Shown piece after piece: positions 38,932-47,829 of a stretch of DNA of 64,000 nucleotides; positions within the stretch are counted from its first letter, which is position 1; every line of letters starts with the position of its first letter. The position numbers and the translations under genes were made by a program. The DNA is from Streptomyces eurocidicus (GTDB lineage Bacteria; Actinomycetota; Actinomycetes; Streptomycetales; Streptomycetaceae), in the NCBI RefSeq assembly GCF_002891295.1, contig NZ_LGUI01000009.1, positions 372,001-436,000 on the forward strand. Reading direction: 5' to 3'. Below the pieces are notes generated by a model that saw only the letters and a list, made by a program, of their open reading frames with translations, did not search any database and had not been told where the DNA came from.

Positions 38932-40029
38932 CTAGTCGGCCAGACGGCGGACCGCGGCCTCCACACGCTCATCGGTCGCGGTGAAGGCGATGCGGACGAA
39001 CCGCTCCCCCGCCACGCCGTAGAAGTCCCCCGGCGCGACGAGGATGCCGCGCTTGGACAGCTCGGCGACCGTGTCCCAGCAGGGCTCGTCACGCGTGGCC
39101 CACAGGTAGAGCGACGCCTCGCTGTGCTCGATCCGGAAGCCCGCGCCCTCGAAAGCGGCCCGCAGCGCGGCCCGGCGGCGGGCGTAGCGCTCCCGCTGCT
39201 CGGCGACGTGCGCGGTGTCCCCGAGGGCCGCGACCGTGGCGGCCTGCACGGGCGCGGAGACCATCATGCCGCCGTGCTTGCGGATCTGGAGCAGCTCGCC
39301 GAGGACGGCGGCGTCGCCCACCAGGAAGGCGGCGCGGTAGCCGGCCAGGTTGGAGCGCTTGGAGAGCGAGTGGACGGCGACGATGCCCTCGTACGAGCCG
39401 CCGCAGACGTCCGGGTGCAGGACGGAGACGGGCTCGGTCTCCCAGCCCAGCTCCAGGTAGCACTCGTCGCTGAAGACCAGCACGCCGTGGGCGCGGGCCC
39501 ACTCGACCGCGCGCCGCAGCTCGTCCTTGCCGAGCACCCGGCCGGTCGGGTTGGACGGGGAGTTGAGCCAGAGCAGCTTGAGGCCGGTGGGGTCGAGCTC
39601 CGTAGGGTCGTCGTAGACGACCGGCTCCGCGCCCGCGAGCCGCGCGCCGACCTCGTAGGTCGGGTAGGCGAGGCGGGGGTAGGCGACCTTGTCGCCGGCG
39701 GTCAGGCCGAGCTGGGTCGGCAGCCAGGCCACCAGCTCCTTGGAGCCGACGATCGGCAGCACATTGGTGTGCGCCAGGCCGGCGGCGCCCAGCCGGCGCT
39801 CCGCCCAGCCGGTCAGCGCGTCGCGCAGCGCGGCCGTGCCCCACACCGTGGGGTAGCCGGGGCTGTCCGCGGCGTCGGTGAGCGCCCGCTGGATCAGCGC
39901 GGGCACCGGGTCGACGGGGGTGCCGACCGACAGGTCCACGATGCCGTCGGGGTGGGCGGCCGCCGTCGCCTTGTACGGGTCGAGCCGGTCCCAGGGGAAG
40001 ACGGGGAGACGGGAGGAGACTGCGCCCAC
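38932..40029 (-). CDS. dapC: Succinyldiaminopimelate transaminase
   Basis: 365 residues, fold-type I PLP aminotransferase: VDLSVGTPVDPVPALI, PIVGSKELVAWLP, LNSPSNPTGRVLG, VFSDECYLEL and HSLSKRSNLAGYR with the PLP-binding Lys224. DapC transfers the amino group from glutamate in diaminopimelate synthesis, upstream of DapE. The GTG start has GAGAGAG upstream. It follows the ferredoxin gene by 141 bp on the same strand; the fdx-dapC pair is conserved in actinobacteria (M. tuberculosis fdxC-Rv1178). Confidence 0.93.
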   Translation of the reverse strand: MGAVSSRLPVFPWDRLDPYKATAAAHPDGIVDLSVGTPVDPVPALIQRALTDAADSPGYPTVWGTAALRDALTGWAERRLGAAGLAHTNVLPIVGSKELVAWLPTQLGLTAGDKVAYPRLAYPTYEVGARLAGAEPVVYDDPTELDPTGLKLLWLNSPSNPTGRVLGKDELRRAVEWARAHGVLVFSDECYLELGWETEPVSVLHPDVCGGSYEGIVAVHSLSKRSNLAGYRAAFLVGDAAVLGELLQIRKHGGMMVSAPVQAATVAALGDTAHVAEQRERYARRRAALRAAFEGAGFRIEHSEASLYLWATRDEPCWDTVAELSKRGILVAPGDFYGVAGERFVRIAFTATDERVEAAVRRLAD

Positions 40030-40170
40030 GGTGCTCTCTCTTGGTCGGTCGGTTGGTACGCGGTGGGTACCCGGCGGCTCAGTGGTGACGGGCCGCGGGC
40101 ACGGGAGGAACGGCCGCGGCCCCGGACGGCTGGGACGCCGTACGGGGCCGCGGCGAAGCTGCGCCGGGGA

Positions 40171-40500
40171 TCAGTGCTCGCCCTCGGCCTGCGGCGGCAG
40201 CGCGGCGATAAAGGGGTGATCACGCTCGATCAGGCCGAGCTTGGAGGCACCACCGGGCGAACCGAGCTCGTCGAAGAACTCGACGTTCGCCTTGTAGTAG
40301 TCCTTCCACTCCTCGGGGGTGTCGTCCTCGTAGAAGATGGCCTCGACCGGGCAGACCGGCTCACAGGCACCACAGTCGACGCATTCGTCCGGGTGGATGT
40401 ACAAGGACCGGGAGCCCTCGTAGATGCAGTCGACGGGGCACTCCTCGATGCACGCCTTGTCCTTCACGTCGACACAAGGCTGCGCGATGACGTAGGTCAC
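40171..40500 (-). CDS. fdxA: 7Fe-type ferredoxin
   Basis: 109 residues from a GTG with GGAGGA upstream. Cys residues at 9, 17, 21, 25 and 40, 43, 46, 50 (CIEECPVDCIY and CVDCGACEPVCPVEAIF) give the spacing of the FdxA/FdxC 3Fe-4S plus 4Fe-4S ferredoxins, followed by the usual ~50-residue C-terminal extension (EEWKDYYKANVEFFDELGSPGGASKLG). It is a soluble low-potential electron carrier, plausibly for P450s or oxidoreductases. Divergent from the GNAT gene, in operon with dapC. Confidence 0.95.
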   Translation of the reverse strand: MTYVIAQPCVDVKDKACIEECPVDCIYEGSRSLYIHPDECVDCGACEPVCPVEAIFYEDDTPEEWKDYYKANVEFFDELGSPGGASKLGLIERDHPFIAALPPQAEGEH

Positions 40501-40614
40501 GCTGTCGTTCCTCCTCGGTAGGGCTCATCTCGCGCGGGAGCGCGGCGTCGTCGATGCCCACACCTAGTATCTCCGTTCCTGGGCACTTGACGAACAAGAG
40601 GGGCGAGGAGAGCT

Positions 40615-41631
40615 GTGGAATTCACCACGGGCGGACAGCTTGAAATCCGGATCAGTGCCGCTGATGTGGGAAAAAGGGTATCCGTCCGGCGCTTGACCGC
40701 CCCCGGGGCGGGGACGGAGCGCTTCACGGACACCGTCGGCCACCTGGACTCCTGGGACGGGGGTGTGCTGCGGATCACACGCCGCACCGGGGAGACCGTA
40801 CTGATCGACGAGACGGCGCTCGTCGCCGGCAAGGTGGTCCCGGCCGCCCCGGCCCGGCGGCGGGGTCCGGCGACGAGCGCGCGCGAGCTCCAGGAGGTCG
40901 CGGCGCGCGGCTGGCCGGCCGGGGAGACCGGGCGGCTCGGCGACTGGACGCTGCGCGCCTCCGGCGGCTTCACCGCCCGCGCCAATTCGGTGCTGCCCCT
41001 CGGCGCCACCGGGCTGCCGCTGTCGGCCGCGCTGGACCGGATCCGCGCCTGGTACCACGAGCGCGGCCTGCCCGCCCTGGTCCAGGTCGCCACCGGTGAC
41101 CCGGACCAGGACGCGCGGCTGGACGCGGCCCTGGCGGAGCGCGGCTGGACCGACGAGCGGCACGCCCTGATACGGACCGCCGCCCTGGCCCCGCTCGCCG
41201 ACACCGGCGCCGACACGAGCGGGGTGCTGCTCTCGCGGGAGCCGGACGAGGCGTGGCTGCGCGCGTACGGGCGGACGTCCGCCTCCGTCGCCGACGCCGT
41301 GGGCGTGCTGACGGGCGGGCCGTCGGTGTGGTTCGCGACCGTGCCGGGCGAGCCGGGCCGGCCAGGAGGGGCGGGGCCGGCGGCCATCGGCCGGTGCGTG
41401 GTCGACGGCCGGTGGGCGGGGTTCGCGGCCCTGGCCGTCAGCCCGGACCTGCGCAGGCGGGGGCTGGCGACCCTGGTCATGGCCCGGCTGGCGGAGCGGG
41501 CGCTCGACGAGGGGGCCTCGGCCGCGTACCTCCAGGTGGAGGAGGGGAACGGCGGTGCCGCCTCGCTCTACGACGGCCTGGGCTTCACCACGCATCACGC
41601 GTACCACTACCGTCGCGAGCCCCAGCCGTAG
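40615..41631 (+). CDS. GNAT family N-acetyltransferase
   Basis: 338 residues from a GTG with GAGGAGAG upstream. Residues 1-80 form a small SH3-like beta domain (QLEIRISAADVGKRVSVRRL ... RITRRTGETVLID). The C-terminal GNAT fold carries the acetyl-CoA pyrophosphate loop LAVSPDLRRRGLATLVMARLAERA and YLQVEEGNGGAASLYDGLGFTTHHAYHYR. The acetyl acceptor is unknown. The two-module build suggests that the N-terminal domain binds a nucleic acid or protein, which is speculative. Followed by the transglutaminase-like gene. Confidence 0.88.
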   Translation: MEFTTGGQLEIRISAADVGKRVSVRRLTAPGAGTERFTDTVGHLDSWDGGVLRITRRTGETVLIDETALVAGKVVPAAPARRRGPATSARELQEVAARGWPAGETGRLGDWTLRASGGFTARANSVLPLGATGLPLSAALDRIRAWYHERGLPALVQVATGDPDQDARLDAALAERGWTDERHALIRTAALAPLADTGADTSGVLLSREPDEAWLRAYGRTSASVADAVGVLTGGPSVWFATVPGEPGRPGGAGPAAIGRCVVDGRWAGFAALAVSPDLRRRGLATLVMARLAERALDEGASAAYLQVEEGNGGAASLYDGLGFTTHHAYHYRREPQP

Positions 41632-41724
41632 CCGTGGCCGCACGGTCCACGACCGTACCGGCGGCCGCATGATGGAAACCGGCGGTGGGCTTCCCCCAGC
41701 GCCCCGAGCGGGTACGAGGCACCT

Positions 41725-42561
41725 ATGTACGACACCACTGGCCGGCGTCGGCGGTTCGCGGAGGCGGCCCGGGAGGAACGGCCCGACCTCGCGCTGCTGT
41801 GCCTGCTGATCGCGGCCGAGGCGGAGCCGGAGTCCGGCGAGGAGGCGGTGGACGCCGCCCAGATCGAGCTGGACCGGCTCGCGGGGCTGCTGCCCGCGCT
41901 GGGCAGGCACGCCGAGCCGAGGCGGTGGGCGGAGGCGCTCGCCGAACTGCTCGGCGAGCGGTGCGGCTTCCACGGCTCCCCGGCCGACTACCGGCGGCTG
42001 GAGTCCTCGCTCCTGGGCGAGGTGCTGCGCCGTAGGCGCGGGCTGCCGATCCTGCTGTCCGTGGTGTGGCTGGAGGTCGCCCGGCGGGCCGGCGCGGCGG
42101 TGTACGGAGTGGCGCTGCCCGGCCACTTCGTCGTCGGCTTCGGCGACCCGGACGGTGAGCACGTCCTCGCCGACCCCTTCGACGGCGGCCGGGCCCTGTC
42201 CTACGAGGACGCCGGGCTGCTGGTCGCGGGGGCCACCGGGGCGCCGCTGTCCCCGTCGATGTTCTCGCCGGCCGAGCCCCTGGAGATCGTGCTGCGGCTG
42301 CTGAACAACATCCGTGCCTGGGCGGCGGCCCGGCCCGAGCGCAGCGACGTCCAGCTGTGGGCCGTGGAGCTCTCGCTGCTGCTGCCCAGCCACCCGGCCA
42401 GGCTGCGCTACGAGCGCGCCGAGCTGCTCGTGGAGCGCGGCGACTTCGCGGGCGGCGCGCACGAACTGGAGGCGTACGCGGAGGTGATCGACGCGCTGGA
42501 GCCGGCCGCCGCCGAGTCCGTACGGCGCCGGGCGCGGGCGGCGCGGGCGATGCTGAACTGA
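41725..42561 (+). CDS. SirB1/transglutaminase-like family protein
   Basis: 278 residues starting MYDTTGRRRRFAEAAR. GPILLSVVWLEVARRAGAAVYGVALPGHFVVGF and LADPFDGGRALSYED match the transglutaminase-like SirB1 N-terminal family (PF13369), and the C-terminal helices (RLLNNIRAWAAARPERSDVQLWAVELSLLLP ... RYERAELLVERGDFAGGAHEL) resemble its TPR part. In other bacteria SirB1-type proteins lie near translation release genes; no such link is seen here. Function unknown. It converges with the SpoIIE phosphatase gene 44 bp later. Confidence 0.86.
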   Translation: MYDTTGRRRRFAEAAREERPDLALLCLLIAAEAEPESGEEAVDAAQIELDRLAGLLPALGRHAEPRRWAEALAELLGERCGFHGSPADYRRLESSLLGEVLRRRRGLPILLSVVWLEVARRAGAAVYGVALPGHFVVGFGDPDGEHVLADPFDGGRALSYEDAGLLVAGATGAPLSPSMFSPAEPLEIVLRLLNNIRAWAAARPERSDVQLWAVELSLLLPSHPARLRYERAELLVERGDFAGGAHELEAYAEVIDALEPAAAESVRRRARAARAMLN

Positions 42562-42604
42562 GCTGCCCCGGGCTGCACCGGTCCGAACCGGGCGGCCCGG
42601 AGGG

Positions 42605-43744
42605 TCAGTCGCCCGCCACGGCGACCGGCTGGGCGGGCAGGGCGCCCGCGCGCCCGCCGCAGGAGGCGACGTTCCGGACGATCAGGACGGCGGCGTCGTC
42701 CTTCAGCTCGCCGTCCGTGTAGCGCTCCAGGTCGGCGCGGAGCGCCTGGGCGAGCGCGCCGGGCCGCAGATGGGTCCAGCGGGCGAGGCGCTCGCGCAGG
42801 GGGTAGAAGCGGCCCTCGGCGTCGCGGGCCTCCGTGACGCCGTCCGTGCACAGCACCACCCACTCGTGCGGGTCGGCCGGCAGGTCGACGCCCAGGCGCG
42901 GTTCGCCGGTCAGCCCGCCGAGGCCCAGCGGCAGCCCGGAGCGGCCGGGGAGCCGCTCCTCGACGGCGCCGCCGCGCACCGCGTAGTACGGGATGTGGCC
43001 GCAGGAGAGCACCCGGGTGCCGGCGGACGGCCCGCCGACCTCCAGCAGCAGCGCGGTGACGAAGCGTTCGTCGGTGCCGGTGAGGGACAGGGCGCGGTTG
43101 TGCCGGAGCAGCGCGCCCTCCATGTGCTCGGCGACGGCCTCCAGCCGGGCCTCGTGGTAGGCGGCCTCCCGGAAGGAGGTGAGCACGGCGTGGCCGGCGC
43201 CGATGGCGGGCATGCCCTTGCCCTGGACGTCGCCGATGAGGACGCGCTGGCCGTAGGGGCTCTCCACCACCTCGTAGATGTCGCCGCCGACCCGGGCGCC
43301 CTCCTGGGCGGAGATATAGAACCCGGCGACCCGCAGCGCCCCCGCGGTGATCGGCAGCTCGCGCAGCATGGTCCGCTGCACGGCGTCGGAGACCATCCTG
43401 GTCCGGTCGTACGCCGCCTCGCGCTCCAGCAGGGCCGCGCACAGCGCCACGGAGAAGCCGCCGACGAGCAGCGCACCGAGGACCGCGACGACCGTGCCGG
43501 CCGTGTCCCAGCCCGGCACGATGGTGCAGTGGACCGTCACCTGGGCGACGGCGAAGGCGGCCGCGACGACGACGGTCCGGCGGTAGGAGCAGAGCCGGGC
43601 GGCGATCAGCGGCATCACGCTCGCGACGAGGGCGAGGCGCAGCCGGACGCCGGTCATGCAGTCGAGGGCGGCGAGGGCCGCGATCGCGACGAGGAGGAGG
43701 ACGGTGAGGAGACGGCCGCCGTCGGGTACGCGTCCGACTCTCAT
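42605..43744 (-). CDS. Membrane SpoIIE-type PP2C serine/threonine phosphatase
   Basis: 379 residues from an ATG with GGAAGGAG upstream. Three or four N-terminal membrane helices (RLLTVLLLVAIAALAAL, LRLALVASVMPLIAARL, VVVAAAFAVAQVTVHCTI, AVLGALLVGGFSVALCAALL) precede a SpoIIE/RsbU-like domain: VGGDIYEVVESPYGQRVLIGDVQGKGMPAIG, GHIPYYAVRGG, VLCTDGVTEARD and DDAAVLIV, with Asp residues for two metal ions. Such phosphatases typically reset anti-anti-sigma factors in stress or development; the partner is not in the window. Monocistronic, between the two-component operon and a convergent gene. Confidence 0.92.
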   Translation of the reverse strand: MRVGRVPDGGRLLTVLLLVAIAALAALDCMTGVRLRLALVASVMPLIAARLCSYRRTVVVAAAFAVAQVTVHCTIVPGWDTAGTVVAVLGALLVGGFSVALCAALLEREAAYDRTRMVSDAVQRTMLRELPITAGALRVAGFYISAQEGARVGGDIYEVVESPYGQRVLIGDVQGKGMPAIGAGHAVLTSFREAAYHEARLEAVAEHMEGALLRHNRALSLTGTDERFVTALLLEVGGPSAGTRVLSCGHIPYYAVRGGAVEERLPGRSGLPLGLGGLTGEPRLGVDLPADPHEWVVLCTDGVTEARDAEGRFYPLRERLARWTHLRPGALAQALRADLERYTDGELKDDAAVLIVRNVASCGGRAGALPAQPVAVAGD

Positions 43745-43905
43745 GGCGGGCTCCTTCCTGCCTCCGGGGTGCGCGGGTGGGACGTAGGGACCATACGACG
43801 GCCGTATGACGGCTGTGCGACAACCCACCGCGTTTCATGATCGCGTGTACCGCCGGCCGGCGGGCCTCCCCGTGCCGGGCCGTCGCGCCCCGGGCGCCGG
43901 AGCGG

Positions 43906-44553
43906 CTAGAGCCAGCCCTTGTCGCGGGCGATGCGCACCGCCTCCGCGCGATTGCGCGCCCCGGTCTTCTGGATGGCCGTCGAGAGGTAGTTCCGCACCG
44001 TCCCGTGGGAGAGGTGCAGCGCCGCCGCGAGCTCCGCGTTGGTCGACCCGTCCGCCGAGGCGGTGAGCACCGCCCGCTCCCGGTCCGTCAGCGGGTTGGC
44101 GCCCTCCGCGAGGGCGGCCGCGGCCAGCGTGGGGTCGATGACCCGCTCGCCGCGCAGCACCCGCCGCAGCGCGTCGGCGAGCTGCGCGGCGGGGGCGTCC
44201 TTGACCAGGAACGCCTCCGCGCCGGACTCCATGGCCCGGCGCATATAGCCCGGCCGCCCGAAGGTCGTCAGGATCACCACCTTGAGCGCCGGCAGCTCCC
44301 GGCGGACCAGCGCGGCCGCGTCGAGGCCGGTCATGCCCGGCATCTCGATGTCCAGCAGCACGACGTCGATGTCGTGCGCGCGGGCCGCGGCCAGCACCTC
44401 GTCGCCCCGGGAGACCTGGGCGACGACCTCAATGTCGGGCTCCAGGCCGAGCAGGGCCGCCAGCGCCTCCCGGACCATGGACTGATCCTCGGCGAGCAGG
44501 ACGTTGATGGTGCGTCGGCCATCGGGGCGCGCGGAGCTGGGCTGATCGGTCAC
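43906..44553 (-). CDS. NarL/LuxR-family response regulator
   Basis: 215 residues. Receiver domain with acidic Glu22/Asp23, phospho-acceptor Asp68 (VVLLDIEMPGMTG) and Lys near 118 (FLVKDAP), then a LuxR-type helix-turn-helix (LTDRERAVLTASADGSTNAELAAALHLSHGTVRNYLSTAIQKTGARNRAEAVRIA). It pairs with the histidine kinase encoded 86 bp upstream. GTG start with TACGCT 6 nt before and no ribosome site, so it may also be made from its own leaderless promoter inside the operon. Confidence 0.95.
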   Translation of the reverse strand: MTDQPSSARPDGRRTINVLLAEDQSMVREALAALLGLEPDIEVVAQVSRGDEVLAAARAHDIDVVLLDIEMPGMTGLDAAALVRRELPALKVVILTTFGRPGYMRRAMESGAEAFLVKDAPAAQLADALRRVLRGERVIDPTLAAAALAEGANPLTDRERAVLTASADGSTNAELAAALHLSHGTVRNYLSTAIQKTGARNRAEAVRIARDKGWL

Positions 44554-44559
44554 CGGCCC

Positions 44560-44565
44560 AGCGTA
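44560..44565 (-). promoter_or_regulatory. Leaderless -10 hexamer for the response regulator
   Basis: TACGCT, 6 nt (GGGCCG), GTG at 44553; an internal promoter within the four-gene operon. Confidence 0.5.
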
Positions 44566-44639
44566 GGCGGCGGACCGGGCCGGCGGGGCGGGGAACCCGG
44601 TCCGGCCGCCGGAGACCCCCGTCCCCCGGCGGCCGGAGC

Positions 44640-45914
44640 TCATGAGGCGCCGAGCGGCGCCGCCGGCCCGTCCTGGGGCGCCCGCCGGCACACGAGCGGT
44701 ACGCACGCCCGCAGCCGGAAGCCGCCCCGGGGGCCCGGCCCCGTCTCCAGCCGGCCGTCGGCCAGGGCCAGCCGCTCGGTCAGGCCCGTCAGGCCGTTGC
44801 CGTGCGGGCGGGCGGGGCCGTGGCCGTCGTCGGTGACGGTCAGCCGGAGCTCGCCGCCCTCCTCCGCGAGCGACACCTCGCAGCGGCGCGCTCCGCTGTG
44901 CCGGACCACATTGGTCACAGCCTCCCGCAGCGCCCAGGCCAGCGCGCCCTCCGCGTCGGGCGTCAGGTCGGCGAGGGGCGATTCGTCCGCGCCGTCCGGG
45001 CCGGGGTCGCGGACGGCGACCCGGTCGAGGTCCGCCGTGACACCGGCCGCGGCCAGGGCCGTACGGGCCCCGGCGATCTCGGCGTCCAGGGTGGGGCGGC
45101 GAAAGCCGCTCACCGCCTCCCGCACGTCGACCAGGGCCTGCCGGCTGACCTGCTCGATGTCCGCGATCTGCTGGGCGGCCGCCTCCGGGCTGCCGGGCAG
45201 CATCCGCCCCGCCAGCTCGCTCTTGAGGGTGATCAGGGACAGGGAGTGGCCGAGGAGGTCGTGCAGATCGCGGGCGAGCCGCAGCCGTTCCTCGTTGGCG
45301 GCGAGGTGGGCGACCGTGGCCCGGGCCTCGCGCAGCGCCCGGGTCGTCCGCGCCATCTGCCGCACCCCGACCATCGCGAACCCGCCGAGCATCGACGGGA
45401 TCATCAGCGCCCACAGGAAGTCCGCGGCGCCCGGGGTGTGCACGCCGATGAACAGGAGGATCCCGGAGACCACCGGGATCAGGATCCGCGCCAGCCGCAT
45501 CGGCAGGACCGCGCCGATGGCGACGCACACATAGACGAACAGCACGAGCCAGGCGGCGCCCAGTGTCAGCGACAGCATCAGCGCCATGGCCAGCAGCGCG
45601 CCCAGCACGGCGAAGACCCGCTGCCGCTCCAGCGCCCGCGAGGTGTGCCGGAAGACGAGGGCGAGGTAGACGCCCACGAAGAGCACCAGCCCGAGGCCGC
45701 CGAGGACGTCGGCGAGGACCGTGTGGTGGTCCCCGAGGATGTCCTCGAACGGCGCGGCCAGGTAGGAGAACCAGATCCCGATCCACATCAGCTTGAGGAA
45801 CTGGTGCCGGCGGGTCTCGGGCGGCTCCCCGATACGGACGTTGTCCGTGTCGAGGTCGTCGTCCGCCTTGAGGGCTGCCTGCCACACCCCACGGACACGG
45901 TCACCTACGGCCAT
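44640..45914 (-). CDS. DesK/NarX-type sensor histidine kinase
   Basis: 424 residues from an ATG with GGAGGAGAG upstream. Five or six membrane helices lie between residues 40 and 185 without a large external domain, then a HisKA_3 dimerisation helix (RLRLARDLHDLLGHSLSLITLKSEL) with phosphorylated His218 and a compact ATPase domain (ALREAVTNVVRHSGA, TVTDDGHGPARPHGNGLTGL). The intramembrane-sensing layout suits sensing of membrane state or membrane-active antibiotics, as in DesK or LiaS-like systems. It lies after the ABC transporter genes and before its response regulator. Confidence 0.93.
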   Translation of the reverse strand: MAVGDRVRGVWQAALKADDDLDTDNVRIGEPPETRRHQFLKLMWIGIWFSYLAAPFEDILGDHHTVLADVLGGLGLVLFVGVYLALVFRHTSRALERQRVFAVLGALLAMALMLSLTLGAAWLVLFVYVCVAIGAVLPMRLARILIPVVSGILLFIGVHTPGAADFLWALMIPSMLGGFAMVGVRQMARTTRALREARATVAHLAANEERLRLARDLHDLLGHSLSLITLKSELAGRMLPGSPEAAAQQIADIEQVSRQALVDVREAVSGFRRPTLDAEIAGARTALAAAGVTADLDRVAVRDPGPDGADESPLADLTPDAEGALAWALREAVTNVVRHSGARRCEVSLAEEGGELRLTVTDDGHGPARPHGNGLTGLTERLALADGRLETGPGPRGGFRLRACVPLVCRRAPQDGPAAPLGAS

Positions 45915-45985
45915 CGCTGTCTCTCCTCCGGATCCCCCTTCGTTCCTCCGGGGTCCGGCGCCCGCACGGGCCCCCCGCCGCCGGT

Positions 45986-46729
45986 TCACGCCTTCCGGGT
46001 GTCCTTGCGGTACAGCCAGGCGGCCGCGCCCCCGAAGATCACAAGATAGGCGACCAGCACGGCCACGTCCTTGACCTCCGGGCCGTTGCCCAGCTCGATG
46101 GACTGGCCGAGCGCGGCGTACGCGTGGGTGGGCATCCACTCCGCGACGTCCTGCAGCCACTTCGGGAAGGTCGTGATCGGCATCCAGAGGCCGCCCAGGA
46201 TCGACAGACCGAAGTAGATGATGAAGGTGATGGGGCGCACGGCGTCGCCGGTGGCGAGATAGCCGACCGCCACGCCCAGCGCCGCGAAGACGATGCTGCC
46301 CGCCCAGATCGCGCCGGTGAGCGCGAACCACTGCCACGCCGCGTCGAACCGGACGTCCTTCACGAGGGCGGCGATGAGGAAGACGACCAGGATCGACGGC
46401 AGCGACACCACGGCGGCCGAGGCGACCTTCGCCGTCACATAGCCGCGGCCGGGCAGGGCGGTGAGCCTCAGCTGGCGCACCCAGCCCTTCTCGCGCTCCT
46501 TGGCTATGCGCTCGCTGTTGCCGACGAGGACGGCGGTGATGGCGCCGAAGGAGGCCATGGAGACCATCATCAGCAGCGGCAGGGTGAGGTCGGTGCCCTT
46601 GACGAGCTCCGTGCTGCTCGCGCCCCCGGCGATCAGCAGGTACAGACCCGCCGGGTAGAGCACGGAGAAGAACATGAACTTCTTGTTGCGCAGGGTGCGC
46701 TGGATCTCAAGCTTGATCAGGGTGTTCAC
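45986..46729 (-). CDS. ABC-2 type transporter permease
   Basis: 247 residues, six predicted membrane helices: MNTLIKLEIQRTLRNKKFMFFSVLYPAGLYLLIAGG, LPLLMMVSMASFGAITAVLVGN, SLPSILVVFLIAALV, ALTGAIWAGSIVFAALGVAVGYL, FIIYFGLSILGGLWMP and VAVLVAYLVIFGGAAAWLY. Start GTG overlaps the ATPase stop codon (GTGA). ABC-2 exporters of this size with a linked kinase commonly give resistance to membrane-active drugs or export lipids; the cargo is not known. Confidence 0.92.
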   Translation of the reverse strand: MNTLIKLEIQRTLRNKKFMFFSVLYPAGLYLLIAGGASSTELVKGTDLTLPLLMMVSMASFGAITAVLVGNSERIAKEREKGWVRQLRLTALPGRGYVTAKVASAAVVSLPSILVVFLIAALVKDVRFDAAWQWFALTGAIWAGSIVFAALGVAVGYLATGDAVRPITFIIYFGLSILGGLWMPITTFPKWLQDVAEWMPTHAYAALGQSIELGNGPEVKDVAVLVAYLVIFGGAAAWLYRKDTRKA

Positions 46730-47691
46730 TTGGCCGCCTCCTCAGCGGTCGCGGCGTCGGTGATGGCGATGAACGCCTGCTCCAGGCCCAGGCCCGCGAC
46801 CTCCAGATTGCGGGGGTAGAGCCCCAGGCCGTAGAGGGCGTGGACGGTGGCGTCGGCGTCGTGCGACTGGATGCGGACCGTGCGGCCCGATATCTCCAGG
46901 GAGGACAGGAACGGCAGTTCGCGCAGCGCGCCCTCGCCGATGTACCCGTCCAGGTCGAAGACGATCCGGCGGGCGCCGGCCTTCGCCTTGATCTCGGCCG
47001 CCGAGCCGTCCGCGATCACCCTGCCGCGGTGCAGCACGATCACCCGGTCGGCGATCGCGTCGGCCTCCTCCAGATAGTGGGTGGCGAAGAGGATCGCCCG
47101 GCCGGCCCGCGCCTGGGCGCGCATCACGCCCCAGAACGCCTGCCGGGCCGAGACGTCCATGCCTGTGGTCGGCTCGTCCAGCACGACGAGCTCATTGGCG
47201 CCGGCCGTGGCGAGCGCGAACCGCACCCGCTGCTCCTGGCCGCCGGAGAGCTTGTTGACCATGCGGTCCGCGATGTCGCGGAGGTCGGCGTGCTCCAGCA
47301 CCTGGTCGACCGGGTACGCCCGGGGGTGCAGGTCGCAGGCGAGCTTCACGAGCTCACGGACCTTGACGTCCTCCATCAGGCCGCCGCTCTGCAGCATCGC
47401 GCCGACCTTGCCCCGCGCGATGGCCTGCTGCGGAGTGGTGCCGAAGACCTCGACGCGCCCCGCGTCGGGGTTGCGCAGGCCCAGCAGGAGGTCGAGGGTG
47501 GAGGACTTGCCGGCGCCGTTCGGCCCGAGGAGGGCGACGGTCTCGCCGGCACGGAGCTGGAGGTCCAGCTCCGAGACGGCGCGAACGTCGCCGAAGCTCT
47601 TGCTGACGTTCGTGAAGCTGACCACGGGCGACCCCGTGCGGTGCCGGTCCCCCGTGGACATATGTGCTGTCGTGGTCATGTACTCCATCAT
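46726..47691 (-). CDS. ABC transporter ATP-binding protein
   Basis: Up to 321 residues; ATG at 47691 or at 47679. Walker A GPNGAGKSS, signature NKLSGGQEQRV, Walker B LVVLDEPTTGMD, then a DrrA-like C-terminal extension (DADATVHALYGLGLYPRNLEVAGLGLEQAFIAI) as in drug exporters. It powers the ABC-2 permease downstream, with which it is translationally coupled. First gene of a four-gene operon: ATPase, permease, kinase, regulator. Confidence 0.93.
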   Translation of the reverse strand: MMEYMTTTAHMSTGDRHRTGSPVVSFTNVSKSFGDVRAVSELDLQLRAGETVALLGPNGAGKSSTLDLLLGLRNPDAGRVEVFGTTPQQAIARGKVGAMLQSGGLMEDVKVRELVKLACDLHPRAYPVDQVLEHADLRDIADRMVNKLSGGQEQRVRFALATAGANELVVLDEPTTGMDVSARQAFWGVMRAQARAGRAILFATHYLEEADAIADRVIVLHRGRVIADGSAAEIKAKAGARRIVFDLDGYIGEGALRELPFLSSLEISGRTVRIQSHDADATVHALYGLGLYPRNLEVAGLGLEQAFIAITDAATAEEAAK

Positions 47692-47738
47692 CGGGGCCCC
47701 GGAAGCGCCGGGGCAGTGTCGGACGTCGTGTACCGGTG

Positions 47739-47752
47739 ATGACAGATGTCAT
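47739..47752. promoter_or_regulatory. Inverted repeat ATGACA-GA-TGTCAT, candidate operator
   Basis: Perfect 6-bp arms with a 2-bp spacer, about 48 bp upstream of the ABC operon start, just downstream of a TATACG sequence on the minus strand (47763-47758). It is a reasonable target for the LuxR-type regulator of the same operon (autoregulation). Confidence 0.4.
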
Positions 47753-47782
47753 GGCCCGTATAACGGCTGTGACATGCGAAAA

Positions 47783-47807
47783 CCCCCGTGCCGGGTGGGC
47801 ACGGGGG
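47783..47807 (-). terminator. Terminator of the giant PG-binding-domain gene
   Basis: CCCCCGTGCC and GGCACGGGGG form a perfect 10-bp stem with a 5-nt loop, 23 nt beyond the stop codon at 47830. Confidence 0.8.
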
Positions 47808-47829
47808 CTCATCGCGACCTGTCGGCCGG

